From assembly GCF_000253255.1 (NCBI RefSeq), contig NC_015580.1:1147001-1211000 (forward strand): DNA of 64,000 bases, in the 5' to 3' direction. The translations under genes were made by a program, and so were the position numbers. The notes beneath the pieces were generated by a model. That model saw nothing but the letters and a program-made list of their open reading frames with translations, was not told the DNA's origin and made no database searches. Source of the DNA: Novosphingobium sp. PP1Y (GTDB taxonomy: Bacteria; Pseudomonadota; Alphaproteobacteria; Sphingomonadales; Sphingomonadaceae). Below are positions 53,037 to 63,883 of this stretch, in pieces. The first letter of the stretch is position 1. Each line of letters opens with the position of its first letter.

Positions 53037-53173
53037 CTGGCGCGCGACCTTGTCACGGGCGGGTCGCTTTGCCATGCAATTAACTGACAGCTTAGGATAA
53101 GGCCGGGGTCGTTTATGGCGTGCCGGTTTGTCGTGTAGGGTAGGCATACAATAGGCGGGCGAGTCGTATTCCG

Positions 53174-53689
53174 GTGTTCGACGAAGATGAAGCCAGGTCA
53201 CTGCTGGACAGCCTGACGGCCAAGCAGGTCGAAGTGTTGGACCTGCTCGCGATGCACCGCACCACCAAGGAAATCGCGCGTGAGCTGAACATCGCGCCCA
53301 ATACGGTCGACCAGCGCATTTCCGCGGTTCGTGACAAGTGGGGGACGACCAACCGCAAGGATACCACGCGGCGCTATGTCCAGCTTCTTGAGCTATGTGA
53401 CAAAACCATATGTGATTTTTCACGTGTCGACGGTGAGCCCGGCGGCGGGGATGACGCTGATCAGGACTTGCCGGTCGATCCGGTCTTCGTCCTCTCCGAT
53501 GCAAGGCCGATGGCGATGCATCGCGAGTGGTACGAGGACAAGGGACGGCGACCGGCGGGCCTGGAGGCTTTCGATGCGAAATTCGGCAGGGCGGGGCGGC
53601 TGGTGGCCATTCTCGTTCTGGCCATGATCATGGCGATGACGCTCGCGTCTTCGCTGGCCATTGCCGATGCCCTGGGCAGGCTGATCTGA
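53174..53689 (+). CDS. LuxR-type HTH regulator with C-terminal membrane anchor
   Basis: This 171-residue protein starts with a LuxR-type HTH (LTAKQVEVLDLLAMHRTTKEIA, APNTVDQRISAVRDKWG, residues about 13-60). A disordered acidic region follows, and a single membrane segment lies near residues 144-166. The start is GTG 53174. A membrane-bound regulator could sense envelope state; that is inference. Confidence 0.8.
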   Translation: MFDEDEARSLLDSLTAKQVEVLDLLAMHRTTKEIARELNIAPNTVDQRISAVRDKWGTTNRKDTTRRYVQLLELCDKTICDFSRVDGEPGGGDDADQDLPVDPVFVLSDARPMAMHREWYEDKGRRPAGLEAFDAKFGRAGRLVAILVLAMIMAMTLASSLAIADALGRLI

Positions 53690-53772
53690 CGGTCGGCCCT
53701 GACGGGGCGAACCGGCCCGGTTGAGCACCGATTGCCTTCGAACCTGAATGAGCGCCGGGGGCGCCAGCGGAG

Positions 53773-54105
53773 ATGAAGAGCATGACTCCTGAAATTGCTG
53801 GAATGCGGATTTCCCGCAGCATCAAGTCGGTGGAAACGGGCATGGACGAACTGCTCGCCAAGGCCGGAGAACTTCTTGCCGAAATCGCTCGGGGGCGTAT
53901 CGCCACGACCGAAGATGCCTATGAAGGTCAGCGCCCGATGATGAGGGTCGCGAACATGCAGCGCAATCTGATGGAAGCGCGTTCGGAACTGGTTCGTGCG
54001 CACTCCGATCTGTCCAAGCTCGCGGAACGCATGGACATTCCTTACGAGTGCCCGGATAATCGCGGCGAGTTGCGCGACCTCGACCTGGAGCGCGCCGTCG
54101 CCTGA
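53773..54105 (+). CDS. Helical protein of unknown function
   Basis: This 110-residue protein is helical, rich in Arg and Glu, with no signal peptide or membrane segment. It lies between the LuxR-type regulator and a membrane protein on the same strand. The ATG at 53773 is used, but ATG 53782 has better spacing to GGAG. I do not recognise a family. Confidence 0.7.
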   Translation: MKSMTPEIAGMRISRSIKSVETGMDELLAKAGELLAEIARGRIATTEDAYEGQRPMMRVANMQRNLMEARSELVRAHSDLSKLAERMDIPYECPDNRGELRDLDLERAVA

Positions 54106-54124
54106 GGAATGAGGAGGGGCAGGT

Positions 54125-54625
54125 TTGGGAAGTGAACAATTGGCATTCTTCCTGTTGCTGCCCCTCTCCCTCATTCTGGCGACATGGAAGGGCGGGGCGC
54201 CGGAGCGTTACGGAGCACTGGTGATCGTCGCGATGGCCGTGATCCAGCGGATCGCCATCGTCTTCGTGCCCAGCCATTTCGTCAGCGTCGATCCGGCGGC
54301 ACTCGTGACCGATTTCGTCGGTCTTACGGGTTTTGGAATACTGGCTGTTCAAGCCCGGAGAATTTGGCCGATATGGGCAGCGTCCCTACAACTCCTCAGC
54401 GTGAGCGCGCACTTCGCGCGGTGGGCGGACATCGGCGTGCCGCCGTTCGTCTACGCGCTGATGCGCGGCTCTCCGACCTTCGTGGCCCTGGCGGCCCTGC
54501 TGGTGGGGACGGTCCTGCACATGGTCAGATTGAAGCGGAATGGAGCCGATCCCTCATGGCAGAACTGGTCCCGGGGGCCTGCGTCGTCAGGCCGCTATCC
54601 GGAGCGACCCTCGAATCGCTGGTGA
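54125..54625 (+). CDS. Multi-span membrane protein
   Basis: This 166-residue protein has four predicted membrane segments (about residues 5-20, 27-48, 60-80 and 115-135). The TTG start is preceded by GAGGGGCAG. Its last 70 bases overlap the next gene, so its end is translated in two frames. Function unknown. Confidence 0.65.
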   Translation: MGSEQLAFFLLLPLSLILATWKGGAPERYGALVIVAMAVIQRIAIVFVPSHFVSVDPAALVTDFVGLTGFGILAVQARRIWPIWAASLQLLSVSAHFARWADIGVPPFVYALMRGSPTFVALAALLVGTVLHMVRLKRNGADPSWQNWSRGPASSGRYPERPSNRW

Positions 54626-54984
54626 GCCAGATCGGCGGTTTGCGCCATGAAGTCGTGGTTGCGCTCCTGTTCGATGTTCGCGGCATACTGGTAACCTGTC
54701 TGTCCGGCAGTGAAGGGACAAGCGCATCGGTGCGCGGGCGCTATCGTCCGCTGCTCAAGCGCATCTTCGATGTTGACGCGACAGGGCTGGTCCTCGTCCA
54801 CAACCATCCCTCCGGCGATCCGAGCCCGAGCGAGGCGGACATTGCTGCCACGCGCCAGCTAGCCGCGATCGCGCGAGCGGTGGAAGTCGAGTTTTTCGAT
54901 CATCTCGTCATTGCCGGACGCATGGCCGTAAGCATGCGCAGGGCGGGATTGATGATCGGCCGTCCCGGCCGGTCCAAAACTTAG
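54556..54984 (+). CDS. RadC-type JAB-domain protein
   Basis: This 142-residue protein is a stand-alone JAB/MPN domain of the RadC family, with the metal motif HNHPSGDPSPSEADI. The helix-hairpin-helix part found at the N terminus of full-length RadC (about 220 residues) is absent. The real role of RadC-like proteins is unsettled. The ATG lies inside the end of the previous gene. Confidence 0.82.
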   Translation: MAELVPGACVVRPLSGATLESLVSQIGGLRHEVVVALLFDVRGILVTCLSGSEGTSASVRGRYRPLLKRIFDVDATGLVLVHNHPSGDPSPSEADIAATRQLAAIARAVEVEFFDHLVIAGRMAVSMRRAGLMIGRPGRSKT

Positions 54985-55309
54985 CCGACATCCCTGCCTA
55001 TCGCGGGATACGAATCGTGCGCCGGGCAGGCGCGGGGTCTCGGGGCAAGAGCTGCATGGGGGAGTAGCGGCCTGTCGTTACCGGTGTGGTCAGCGTCCGG
55101 TACGGCAGGTCGCGCTTCGGGTTTCTCGGGTCTTCGCCCAGATTGCCGCCGCTTTCATCGGGCCTTGCGTTTTGAAGGCAATGCGCTTATCTGCGCCTCA
55201 TCCCGACATTGGTGAAACAAGGTTCGGGCTGGCGCCGGAAGGGGCCGGCGCGGAACCGCGTTGCATCGATGTGCTACGGGTAAACCAGTGATTTAACGTG
55301 GAGTTTCGT
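54985..55309. other. Intergenic region upstream of rimP, 325 bases
   Basis: This stretch lies between the RadC-type gene and rimP. A hairpin GCGCCGG (55232-55238) / CCGGCGC (55245-55251) lies about 60 bases before rimP. A weak promoter candidate is TTGCGT (55165-55170), 17 bases, TATCTG (55188-55193). I see no tRNA and no coding sequence. Confidence 0.4.
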
Positions 55310-55870
55310 TTGGTCGATATCGCGCGCCTTGTCGAAGTCATCGAACCTGAGGTCAAAGCCCTGGGATTCGATCTCGTGCGCGTGAAGCTGTTCGGCCGTT
55401 CGGAAGTCGGCGACGATGAGCATGCGCTGCAGATCATGGCCGAGAACCCGAAGACCGGGCAGCTCGTCCTCGACGACTGTGTGAAGCTTTCGCATCGCAT
55501 CTCCGATCGCATGGACGCTCTTGAAGAGGCGGGTGAAGTCCTGATCGAAGAGGCCTACCGCCTCGAAGTCAGCTCGCCGGGTATCGATCGTCCGCTCACG
55601 CGTCCCAAGGATTACGTCAACTGGGCCGGTCACGAGGCGCGAATCAATCTGACCGCTCCCATCGAGGGCAATCGCAAGACGCTGAATGGCGAACTTGTCG
55701 GCCTCGACGGTGAAACGGTCGAATTCGAAGACAGGAAATCGGGCCGGGTAACTTTCCCGCTGTCCGACGTTCATTCCGCGCGGCTGGTCCTTACCGACAA
55801 GCTGATTGCTGCAACCCGCCCGCTGGATACGAGCGGCGCCGACGAGATTCTCGAGGAACAGGAAGACTAA
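55310..55870 (+). CDS. rimP: Ribosome maturation factor
   Basis: This protein of about 186 residues matches RimP: LGFDLVRVKLFG, YRLEVSSPGIDRPL and TFPLSDVHSARLVL. It is needed for 30S subunit maturation. The start is TTG 55310, with GGAG six bases upstream; a GTG at 55298 is the longer alternative. It begins the conserved rimP-nusA-ylxR-infB block. Confidence 0.92.
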   Translation: MVDIARLVEVIEPEVKALGFDLVRVKLFGRSEVGDDEHALQIMAENPKTGQLVLDDCVKLSHRISDRMDALEEAGEVLIEEAYRLEVSSPGIDRPLTRPKDYVNWAGHEARINLTAPIEGNRKTLNGELVGLDGETVEFEDRKSGRVTFPLSDVHSARLVLTDKLIAATRPLDTSGADEILEEQED

Positions 55871-55873
55871 GCC

Positions 55874-57508
55874 ATGGCCAGTGCGATTTCCGCCAACCGC
55901 GCCGAGCTGCTTGCGATCGCGAACTCCGTCGCATCGGAGAAGATGATCGACAAGTCGATCGTCATCGAGGCGATGGAAGAAGCCATCCAGAAGTCGGCCC
56001 GCAACCGTTACGGTGCAGAGAACGACATTCGTGCGAAGCTCGATCCGCGTACCGGCGACCTGCGCCTGTGGCGCGTCGTCGAAGTGGTCGAGCACGTCGA
56101 AGACTATTTCAAGCAGGTCGATCTCAAGCAGGCCGAAAAGCTGCAGAAGGACGCCAAGATCGGTGACTTCATCGTCGATCCGCTGCCGCCGGTCGATCTC
56201 GGTCGCATCGATGCGCAGTCGGCCAAGCAGGTGATCTTCCAGAAGGTCCGCGATGCCGAACGCGACCGCCAGTACGAGGAATTCAAGGATCGTGCGGGTG
56301 AAGTCATCACCGGCGTGATCAAGTCGGTCGAATTCGGCCACGTGATCGTCAACCTCGGCCGCGCCGAAGGCGTCATCCGCCGCGACCAGCAGATCCCGCG
56401 CGAAGCGGCCCGCGTCGGCGAGCGCGTGCGCGCGCTGGTCCTGCGTGTCGAGCGCCAGAACCGCGGTCCGCAGATCTTCCTGTCTCGCGCACACCCCGAG
56501 TTCATGAAGAAGCTCTTCGCGCAGGAAGTGCCCGAGATCTACGACGGCATCATCGAGATCAAGGCGGCCGCCCGCGACCCGGGGTCGCGCGCCAAGATCG
56601 GCGTGATCAGCCACGATCACTCGATCGACCCGGTCGGCGCCTGCGTCGGCATGAAGGGCAGCCGCGTCCAGGCCGTCGTGCAGGAACTGCAGGGCGAGAA
56701 GATCGATATCATTCCCTGGAGCGAGGACACCGCGACTTTCGTCGTCAACGCGCTGCAGCCCGCGACCGTCAGCCGCGTCGTCATCGACGAAGAAGAAAGC
56801 CGCATCGAAGTCGTCGTGCCCGATGACCAGCTTTCGCTGGCGATCGGCCGCCGCGGCCAGAACGTGCGCCTCGCTTCGCAGCTCACCGGTTCGCAGATCG
56901 ACATCATGACCGAGGCCGAGGCTTCGGAGAAGCGCCAGAAGGAATTCACCGAGCGCTCCAAGATGTTCGAGGACGAACTCGATGTCGACGAGACCCTCTC
57001 GCAGCTGCTGGTTGCCGAAGGCTTCACCGAGCTGGAAGAAGTCGCCTACATCGAACTGTCCGAGCTGGCCGCGATCGAGGGCTTCGACGAGGAACTTGCC
57101 GAAGAACTTCAGAGCCGCGCCCACGAAGCGCTCGAGCGCCGCGAGGAGGCCGCCCGCGAGGAACGCCGCGCGCTGGGCGTCGAGGATGCCGTGGCCGAGC
57201 TGCCGCACCTCACCGAAGCGATGCTGGTCACGCTCGGCAAGGGCGGGATCAAGACGCTCGACGACGTTGCCGACCTCGCCACCGACGAACTCATCGCCAA
57301 GAAGCGTTCCGAGCAGCGTCGCCGCGACGGCTCGGTCAACCGACGCGCCCGCGAAGAGGACAAGGGCGGTGTACTCGGCGAGTACGGCCTGACCGAAGAG
57401 CAGGGCAATGAAATCATCATGGCCGCTCGCGCCCACTGGTTCGACGACGAACCGGCGGACGAAGCGCCTGTAACCGAGGAGGCCGCCGATGCGGAATCCT
57501 CGCAATGA
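55874..57508 (+). CDS. nusA: Transcription termination/antitermination factor NusA
   Basis: This 544-residue protein has the NusA N-terminal domain, the S1 domain (residues about 130-200, [16 protein letters not shown]), two KH domains ([18 protein letters not shown] and [16 protein letters not shown]), and C-terminal acidic repeats. It binds RNA polymerase and RNA to control pausing and termination. It is 3 bases from rimP. The end overlaps the ylxR gene by 20 bases. Confidence 0.96.
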   Translation: MASAISANRAELLAIANSVASEKMIDKSIVIEAMEEAIQKSARNRYGAENDIRAKLDPRTGDLRLWRVVEVVEHVEDYFKQVDLKQAEKLQKDAKIGDFIVDPLPPVDLGRIDAQSAKQVIFQKVRDAERDRQYEEFKDRAGEVITGVIKSVEFGHVIVNLGRAEGVIRRDQQIPREAARVGERVRALVLRVERQNRGPQIFLSRAHPEFMKKLFAQEVPEIYDGIIEIKAAARDPGSRAKIGVISHDHSIDPVGACVGMKGSRVQAVVQELQGEKIDIIPWSEDTATFVVNALQPATVSRVVIDEEESRIEVVVPDDQLSLAIGRRGQNVRLASQLTGSQIDIMTEAEASEKRQKEFTERSKMFEDELDVDETLSQLLVAEGFTELEEVAYIELSELAAIEGFDEELAEELQSRAHEALERREEAAREERRALGVEDAVAELPHLTEAMLVTLGKGGIKTLDDVADLATDELIAKKRSEQRRRDGSVNRRAREEDKGGVLGEYGLTEEQGNEIIMAARAHWFDDEPADEAPVTEEAADAESSQ

Positions 57509-58214
57509 GCGCTTAAGCTCCGACATCGATAGTGCCAGCCCGGAAAGGACCTGCATCCTTTCCGGCGGGACGGCTGCGCGGGACGAACTCCTGCGCCTTG
57601 CGATCTCGCCCGACGGCCTCGTCCTTCCGGACGTCCACGCGCGTGCCCCCGGGCGCGGCGCGTGGATCGGCGTGTCGCGCGAGGCTCTTGAAAAAGCGGT
57701 CGCGAAGGGCAAACTTAAGGGAGCGTTGGCTCGCGCCTTCAAGGGTGCGCCACTGTCCGTTCCCGACGACCTGGCAGATCGGATCGAGCAGGCGCTGATT
57801 CGCGCGCTGACCGAAAGGCTGGGCCTTGAACTGAAATCGGGCAAGCTGCTCATGGGTTCGGACCGCATTGCGCAGAACGCGCGTGAGGGCCGGGTCGAGT
57901 GGCTTGGTCATTCCGCCGATGCGAGCCAGGACGGCTCGCGAAAGCTCGATCAGGCCTGGAGGGTCGGTAGCGAGGCGGAGGGAAGCGGCCTGCAAGGGAC
58001 GCGCTTGCCACTGGACCGGGAGACACTGTCTGTGGCATTGGGCCGCGACAACGTCGTTCACCTGGCGCTGACCGATCGCGGCGCGGCTAATCGAGTCGCA
58101 TCGCTGCTGCAGCGCCTCCTGCATTTCCAGGGGCAGGCCGCGTCCGAAGGGCACGCGGTCGGTATGGATGAAGATAACGGGCAGGCTGGCGCCGCGCCCG
58201 TCACGACGAATTGA
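57489..58214 (+). CDS. YlxR (DUF448) RNA-binding protein fused to an L7Ae-like domain
   Basis: This 241-residue protein begins with a YlxR domain (ERTCILSGG, LVLPDVHARAPGRGAWI, residues about 19-95), followed by an L7Ae-like domain (residues about 100-215, ERLGLELKSGKLLMG). Such fusions in the nusA-infB operon are usual for Alphaproteobacteria. Both domains probably bind RNA. It starts inside the end of nusA. Confidence 0.87.
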   Translation: MRNPRNERLSSDIDSASPERTCILSGGTAARDELLRLAISPDGLVLPDVHARAPGRGAWIGVSREALEKAVAKGKLKGALARAFKGAPLSVPDDLADRIEQALIRALTERLGLELKSGKLLMGSDRIAQNAREGRVEWLGHSADASQDGSRKLDQAWRVGSEAEGSGLQGTRLPLDRETLSVALGRDNVVHLALTDRGAANRVASLLQRLLHFQGQAASEGHAVGMDEDNGQAGAAPVTTN

Positions 58215-58237
58215 GATTGAAGGGCACGACGAGAGAT

Positions 58238-60940
58238 ATGAGCGAGACCGACAACAAACCGACCCTGGGCCGCAAGCCGCTTGGGCTTAAGCGCTCGGTG
58301 GAAGCGGGTGAGGTCAAGCAGACCTTCAGCCACGGCCGCACCAACAAGGTGGTGGTCGAGGTCAAGCGCCGCAAGATCCTCGGAAAGCCGGGGGCGGGCG
58401 ACGTCGTGGAAACCAAGGCCGAGGAAACTCCGGCGCCCGAAGCCAAGGCAGCGCCCCAGAAGCCTGCACCGGCTCCGGCGCCCGCGCCCAAGAAGCCGGC
58501 TGCTCCTGCGGGTGAGACCCGTCAGGAAATGCAGGCTCGCCTGCTGCGCGAGGCCGAGGAAGCCCGACTCACCGCGCTGGAGGAAGCCAATCGTCGCGAG
58601 CAGGAAGAAAAGCTGCGCGCCATCGAGGAAGAAAAGCGCCGCGCCGAGGAGAATCGCCGCGCCGAGGAAGAGGCCGCCAAGGCCAAGGAAGCCGAACAGG
58701 AAGTGGCCAAGGCCGCTCCTGAGCCGCAGCCCGAAGCCAAGGCTGAACCCGCAGCGGAAACTGCAGCAGAACCCGAGCAGGCCAAGGAAGCTGAGCAGGA
58801 CGCGCCCGAGGCTGCTGCTGCTCCCACTCCCGCAGGCAAGACCAGGGAAGCCGGAGCCCCGGCGCCCGCGCCGCGCCGCTTCACTCCGGTCAAGCGCCCC
58901 GAACCTGCGGCCCGCAAGCCGGAGGGCGGCGCATCGGGTGGCGGTGCCGCCGGCGGCGGAGCCAGCAAGGGGCCGGCGGGCGCCAAGAAGGGCGCGCCCG
59001 CTCCGCGTGGTGGCGACCGCAAGGCTCCCGATCATCGTCGCCAGTCCGGCAAGCTGACCGTCAGCCGCGCGCTGAACGAGGACGAAGGTGCACGTGCACG
59101 TTCGCTCGCTGCACTCAAGCGCGCCCGCGAGAAGGAGCGTCGTGCGCACTTCTCGGGCCAGAGCCAGCAGCGTGAGAAGCAGGTTCGCGACGTCATCGTC
59201 CCCGAGGCGATCACCGTTCAGGAACTGGCCAACCGCATGGCCGAGAAGGGTGCCGACCTCGTGAAGGCGCTGTTCAACATGGGCATGATGGTCACTGTCA
59301 ACCAGACGATCGACCAGGATACCGCAGAACTGCTCGTCACCGAGTTCGGCCACAACATCGAGCGCGTTTCGGAAAGCGATGTCGACATCGACACAACCGG
59401 CGACGTCGATGCCGATGAGACGCTGAAGGCGCGTCCTCCGGTCGTGGCGATCATGGGTCACGTCGACCACGGCAAGACCAGCCTGCTCGACGCCCTGCGC
59501 GGCACGGACGTGGTGCGCGGCGAAGCCGGCGGCATCACGCAGCACATCGGTGCCTACCAGATCAAGACCAAGAACGGGGCTCAGCTCACCGTGCTCGACA
59601 CGCCGGGTCACGCGGCCTTCACCCAAATGCGCATGCGCGGTGCCAATGTCACCGACATCGTCATCCTGGTGGTAGCGGCCGATGACGGGATCATGCCGCA
59701 GACGATCGAGGCCATCAATCACACGAAGGCCGCGGGCGTTCCGATGATCGTGGCGATCAACAAGTGCGACAAGGAAGACGCCAACCCGCAGAAGGTGCGT
59801 GAGCGCCTGCTCGAGCACGAGATCATCGTCGAGCAAATGTCGGGTGACGTTCAGGACGTTGAAGTCTCGGCGAAGACCGGCAAGGGTCTCGACGAGCTGA
59901 TCGAGAAGATCCTGCTCCAGGCCGAGTTCATGGAACTCAAGTCCAATCCGGACCGCGCCGCGGAAGCGACCGTCATCGAAGCCAAGCTCGACAAGGGCAA
60001 GGGCCCGGTCGCGACCGTCCTCGTCAACCGCGGCACGCTCAAGCGTGGCGACATCTTCGTGGTCGGCACCGAGAGCGGCCGTGTTCGCGCGATGAACGAC
60101 GACAAGGGGCGCCAGGTCAAGGAAGCCGGACCGTCGATGCCGGTCGAGGTCCTCGGTCTCGGCGGCGTGCCGATGGCCGGCGATGTGCTGACCGTGGTCG
60201 AGAGCGAGCAGCGTGCCCGCGAAGTCTCGTCCTATCGTCAGGAGCAGGCGACCGCCAAGCGCACGGCGACGGCGCCGGCGAGCCTCGACACGATGTTCTC
60301 GGCGCTGGCCGCCAAGCAGAACGTCATCGAGTATCCGGTGGTCATCAAGGCGGACGTCCAGGGTTCGGTGGAAGCGATCAACAACGCGCTCCACAAGCTC
60401 TCGAACGACGAGATCAAGGTCCGCATCCTGCATTCGGGCGTGGGCGCGATCACCGAGAGCGACGTGACCCTGGCTTCGGCCTCGGGCGCGCCGATTGTCG
60501 GCTTCAACGTCCGTCCCAACGCCAAGGCGCGCGAACAGATCGAGAAGACCAAGACCGAGATGATGTACTACGATGTCATCTACGAACTCACCGAGGAAGT
60601 CGCCAAGCAGATGGCCGGCATCTGGGGTCCGGAAAAGGTCGAGACAGTCGTCGGTCGCGCCGAGGTCAAGCAGGTCTTCCCGGCCGGCAAGAAGGACAAG
60701 GCGGCCGGCCTGCTGGTCGTCGAAGGCGTCATCCGCAAGGGGCTCCATGCCCGTCTTACCCGCAACGACGTCATCGTTTCGGCAACGACCATCGCTTCGC
60801 TGCGTCGCTTCAAGGACGACGTCGACGAAGTGCGCACCGGCCTCGAGTGCGGCGTGGTTCTGGCTGATACCAACGACATCAAGCCGGGCGACCACCTCGA
60901 AGTCTTCGAGGTCAGCGAGCGCGAGCGCACGATCGGCTGA
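58238..60940 (+). CDS. infB: Translation initiation factor IF-2
   Basis: This 900-residue protein has a long, low-complexity N-terminal region (Lys/Glu/Ala/Pro-rich, residues about 60-300) and the conserved GTPase core with GHVDHGKT near residues 407-414, DTPGH and NKCDK. It places initiator tRNA on the 30S subunit. I chose the ATG at 58238 (MSETDNKP), preceded by GAGAG; the frame opens slightly upstream. Confidence 0.97.
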   Translation: MSETDNKPTLGRKPLGLKRSVEAGEVKQTFSHGRTNKVVVEVKRRKILGKPGAGDVVETKAEETPAPEAKAAPQKPAPAPAPAPKKPAAPAGETRQEMQARLLREAEEARLTALEEANRREQEEKLRAIEEEKRRAEENRRAEEEAAKAKEAEQEVAKAAPEPQPEAKAEPAAETAAEPEQAKEAEQDAPEAAAAPTPAGKTREAGAPAPAPRRFTPVKRPEPAARKPEGGASGGGAAGGGASKGPAGAKKGAPAPRGGDRKAPDHRRQSGKLTVSRALNEDEGARARSLAALKRAREKERRAHFSGQSQQREKQVRDVIVPEAITVQELANRMAEKGADLVKALFNMGMMVTVNQTIDQDTAELLVTEFGHNIERVSESDVDIDTTGDVDADETLKARPPVVAIMGHVDHGKTSLLDALRGTDVVRGEAGGITQHIGAYQIKTKNGAQLTVLDTPGHAAFTQMRMRGANVTDIVILVVAADDGIMPQTIEAINHTKAAGVPMIVAINKCDKEDANPQKVRERLLEHEIIVEQMSGDVQDVEVSAKTGKGLDELIEKILLQAEFMELKSNPDRAAEATVIEAKLDKGKGPVATVLVNRGTLKRGDIFVVGTESGRVRAMNDDKGRQVKEAGPSMPVEVLGLGGVPMAGDVLTVVESEQRAREVSSYRQEQATAKRTATAPASLDTMFSALAAKQNVIEYPVVIKADVQGSVEAINNALHKLSNDEIKVRILHSGVGAITESDVTLASASGAPIVGFNVRPNAKAREQIEKTKTEMMYYDVIYELTEEVAKQMAGIWGPEKVETVVGRAEVKQVFPAGKKDKAAGLLVVEGVIRKGLHARLTRNDVIVSATTIASLRRFKDDVDEVRTGLECGVVLADTNDIKPGDHLEVFEVSERERTIG

Positions 60941-61129
60941 GGCCCTTCGCGCGTTCCCCGGTGCCGCGGTGCGGTACCGGTAGGATCGATGGATTGATGG
61001 GGTGGCGATCGCGAATCGCTGCCCCATTTCCCTTGTGAGGCAATCTCATGAGGGACACCGCCAGGGGACGGCTGCGGGCCGTTCTCACGTGTTGCAAATT
61101 GCCGCCGGGCACCCAAATGGACGCAGACG

Positions 61130-61528
61130 ATGGCACGCCAGCAAGTTACCCCCGAACAGCATTCTGTCCGCCTCCTGAAGGTGGGCGAACAGGTGCGTCA
61201 TGTGATCAGTGAAGTTCTGACCCGGCAGCAGGTGCACGACGACACTTTGAGCGGGCATTCGGTGTCGGTCACCGAAGTGCGCATGACGCCGGACCTGCGG
61301 CAGGCCACCGTTTATGTGAAGCCACTGCTCGGCATGGACGAGGAAGCGGTGCTCAAGGCGCTGCGGACCAACACGGCCTATTTCCAGCGCGAAGTGGCAC
61401 AGCGCCTGAAGCTCAAGTTTGCGGCCAAGATCCGGTTCCGCGCCGACGAGACTTTCGACGAGGCAAGCCGCATCGACGCGCTCCTGTCCGATCCGCGCGT
61501 GAAGCGCGATCTCGACCAGGAAGACTGA
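61130..61528 (+). CDS. rbfA: Ribosome-binding factor A
   Basis: This 132-residue protein matches RbfA, with [37 protein letters not shown] and [18 protein letters not shown]. It helps mature the 3' and 5' ends of 16S rRNA. It lies about 190 bases after infB. Confidence 0.93.
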   Translation: MARQQVTPEQHSVRLLKVGEQVRHVISEVLTRQQVHDDTLSGHSVSVTEVRMTPDLRQATVYVKPLLGMDEEAVLKALRTNTAYFQREVAQRLKLKFAAKIRFRADETFDEASRIDALLSDPRVKRDLDQED

Positions 61529-61536
61529 TCGCCGTC

Positions 61537-61556
61537 GAGCCGGATCACGCCGGTTC
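61537..61556. terminator. Short hairpin between rbfA and the DUF1963 gene
   Basis: GAGCCGG (61537-61543) pairs with CCGGTTC (61550-61556) with one wobble. It overlaps the stop of the convergent DUF1963 gene. No T-run is present. Confidence 0.35.
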
Positions 61557-63182
61557 GAAGATCAGCCTTGCGTTCTGCCAGTTACCGCCCAGCGCGTCCT
61601 TGCGGTCGATGCGGAACTGGTAGCGGCCGAGATTATCCCAGCGCCATTCCATCATGTCGTCGCTGGCCAGTTGCAGCAGCAGCAGGTCGTCGTCCTGCGA
61701 TCCATGAGCCGGGCCGGTGAAGATCCGGTGATGGTCGCGGGGCGGGACCGCACAGTTTCCGGCGATTTTCTCCAGCAGGTCGTCGGGCAGGGCGGCAAAG
61801 GCCTTGGGCGCGCCGGTCGCCATGGCGCGGATGCACAGGGCCCGCAGCGGCGCCAGCGCGTGCGGCAGGCGCGCTTCGACCAGCTTGCCGTGGCGGGCGT
61901 GAATTTCTCCAAGGATCTCCGTAACGAGGCCGCGTTCTTCCTCGGTCATCGGTTCCCAGGGGCCGCGGCCTGAACTGAACCCCTCCAGCGCCTCGATCAT
62001 GGCCGGCATCTCGCTTGCCTGCTCCTCGATCTCGCGCAGCCGGGCATCGATATCGTGGATCTTCCGACGCGCCCCGGCGACCGCCTCAGGAAGCGCGTCG
62101 CCGCGCGCTTCGAGCGCTGCCAGGGCGTCCTTTGCTTTCCCTTCCTGCGACAGTTCGGCATCGTAGTCGCGTTGCGCGCCGTCCAGTGCCTCACGCAGCT
62201 GGTCGGTCAGATGGAAGACGCCGTACCACCACAAGTTGTCCTCGCCGACCTCGGCCAGCGCCGCCGAAGTCATGCCGTGTTCTTGCAGGGTGGATGGGCC
62301 CGGCTCCTCGTCGCCAGGCTCGGCTACCGGTTCGACCGGCCAGAACGGGAACAGGTAGCGGCTGAGCCGTGTCGGCGTTGACGGCAGCGGCGTGCCGTCT
62401 TCCTCGTAGGCGGGCGGCAGGTCGGCGGGTGGATCGGTGAAATCGTGTTCGCCCGGCGAGACCGCGACGACCGCGCCTTCGCCCAGAAAGAAGGCCAGGG
62501 ACCCGGAATGGGGCAATGGGCTTTCAGCGCAGGCCCCGGCCAGCTCGGAAAGATTGACCTGCGCTGCGAAGGGCAGGGGCGTGCCGTGGGAATCGCGCGG
62601 CCATGGCGCCGAGCCCAGCCGCGGCAACCCGCCCAGCCAGCTCAGGTCCCAGGTCCAGTCGCGATTGCGTTCGCGCGCCTTGCGCACGAGGATAACCGGC
62701 CGGGGACGCTCTGCAGTAATGACTTCCGGTTCTGCCGCTTCGCAGGCCTGCGCATCGGCCGTCTGGCCATACTCCGTTTCGTCGACAAGCGCGGTGATCA
62801 CGGGGCTTTCATAATCCGGTTCGGAAGCAGTCGTGCCGCTTGCCCGCCGACGCAGACCGGCGATACGGTCTTCGTGCGAATGCGGTTCGGGACGCCAGAC
62901 CGGGCCGGGCGCGGGCGTTACGTCCTCGTCTTGAGGGGTGGCGGAGCTTTTCCCCACGACCAGGGCCGCAATGAGCCCAAGCACCATGCCCGAGCCGAGC
63001 AGGGCAAGGACGGCTTCGCTGCGCCCGGCAATGGCGGAAATGCGCGCTGCACCTTCGTCCAGAAAGGCGAGCGCGGTCTGCACGGCTCCGGGGCCGGAAG
63101 TCGATAGCGGAGCCAGCGCCACATAGGCGGCGGCGAGTGCGACCAACCCGAAGACAGCGAACATGGCGAGCAATTTCTTCAT
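61545..63182 (-). CDS. DUF1963 (YwqG-like) membrane-anchored protein
   Basis: This 545-residue protein has two N-terminal membrane segments (about residues 3-25 and 58-78), then a DUF1963 domain split by a long helical insertion. The domain shows [23 protein letters not shown] and [10 protein letters not shown] at its start, and [23 protein letters not shown] at its end; the coiled-coil insertion spans about residues 325-390. The function of the family is unknown. The insertion and membrane anchor make it longer than usual YwqG (about 260). Confidence 0.82.
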   Translation of the reverse strand: MKKLLAMFAVFGLVALAAAYVALAPLSTSGPGAVQTALAFLDEGAARISAIAGRSEAVLALLGSGMVLGLIAALVVGKSSATPQDEDVTPAPGPVWRPEPHSHEDRIAGLRRRASGTTASEPDYESPVITALVDETEYGQTADAQACEAAEPEVITAERPRPVILVRKARERNRDWTWDLSWLGGLPRLGSAPWPRDSHGTPLPFAAQVNLSELAGACAESPLPHSGSLAFFLGEGAVVAVSPGEHDFTDPPADLPPAYEEDGTPLPSTPTRLSRYLFPFWPVEPVAEPGDEEPGPSTLQEHGMTSAALAEVGEDNLWWYGVFHLTDQLREALDGAQRDYDAELSQEGKAKDALAALEARGDALPEAVAGARRKIHDIDARLREIEEQASEMPAMIEALEGFSSGRGPWEPMTEEERGLVTEILGEIHARHGKLVEARLPHALAPLRALCIRAMATGAPKAFAALPDDLLEKIAGNCAVPPRDHHRIFTGPAHGSQDDDLLLLQLASDDMMEWRWDNLGRYQFRIDRKDALGGNWQNARLIFEPA

Positions 63183-63301
63183 TGCGAACTCCCACGGCCT
63201 GCGTCGTTCATCTTAGAGTACTTCAAACGAATTCATTCAAGCGGGGAGAACTGTCGATGTCCTCGTGCGGGGCCGAATTGGCCGTGTTATCCACTGTCAC
63301 G

Positions 63302-63883
63302 ATGGCCAAGCTCTACTTCTACTATGCCAGCATGAATGCCGGTAAGTCGGCGACGCTATTGCAGGCGAACTTCAACTATATCGAACGCGGGATGCGCACG
63401 ATGCTTTGGACTGCGGCTATCGACAACCGCGGCGGGGCAGGCGCGATCGAGAGCCGCATAGGCCTGCACGCCGATGCCCATCGCTTCGCTGCAGATACCG
63501 ATCTGCATGGAAGCGTCCTGGCGTTGCACCGCGCGCGGCCGCTGTCCTGCGTCCTCGTGGACGAGGCGCAGTTCCTCAGTGCGGAGCAGGTCTGGCAGCT
63601 GGCGCGCCTTGCCGATGGCGAGAACATCCCGGTTCTGTGTTACGGTTTGCGGACCGATTTCAGGGGCGAGTTGTTCCCCGGCTCTGCGGTGCTGCTGGGC
63701 ATTGCCGATGCGCTCGTCGAGCTCAAGGCAGTCTGCCATTGCGGCCGGAAGGCGACGATGAACTTGCGCGTGGATGCCGAAGGCGCGGCAGTCAGCCATG
63801 GTGCGCAGACAGAGATCGGCGGCAACGATCGCTACGTCGCGCTGTGCCGCCGGCATTTCGGAGAGGCACTGGGTTCTGCCTGA
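63302..63883 (+). CDS. tdk: Thymidine kinase
   Basis: This 193-residue protein closely matches class II thymidine kinase of E. coli: [19 protein letters not shown] (P-loop), [41 protein letters not shown], the zinc-binding pair [12 protein letters not shown] and [14 protein letters not shown]. It phosphorylates thymidine for salvage. The start is ATG 63302. Confidence 0.95.
   Translation: MAKLYFYYASMNAGKSATLLQANFNYIERGMRTMLWTAAIDNRGGAGAIESRIGLHADAHRFAADTDLHGSVLALHRARPLSCVLVDEAQFLSAEQVWQLARLADGENIPVLCYGLRTDFRGELFPGSAVLLGIADALVELKAVCHCGRKATMNLRVDAEGAAVSHGAQTEIGGNDRYVALCRRHFGEALGSA

Noticed and set aside
55274..57868. An 864-codon open frame on the minus strand, antisense to rimP and nusA
   Set aside because: It mirrors the GC-rich codon pattern of rimP and nusA, which are certain genes. 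The translation has no recognisable domain and is rich in Asp, Leu and His, as expected for antisense frames here.
58058..61027. A 989-codon open frame on the minus strand, antisense to infB
   Set aside because: It lies opposite infB and its translation is low-complexity. Long antisense frames are common at this base composition.
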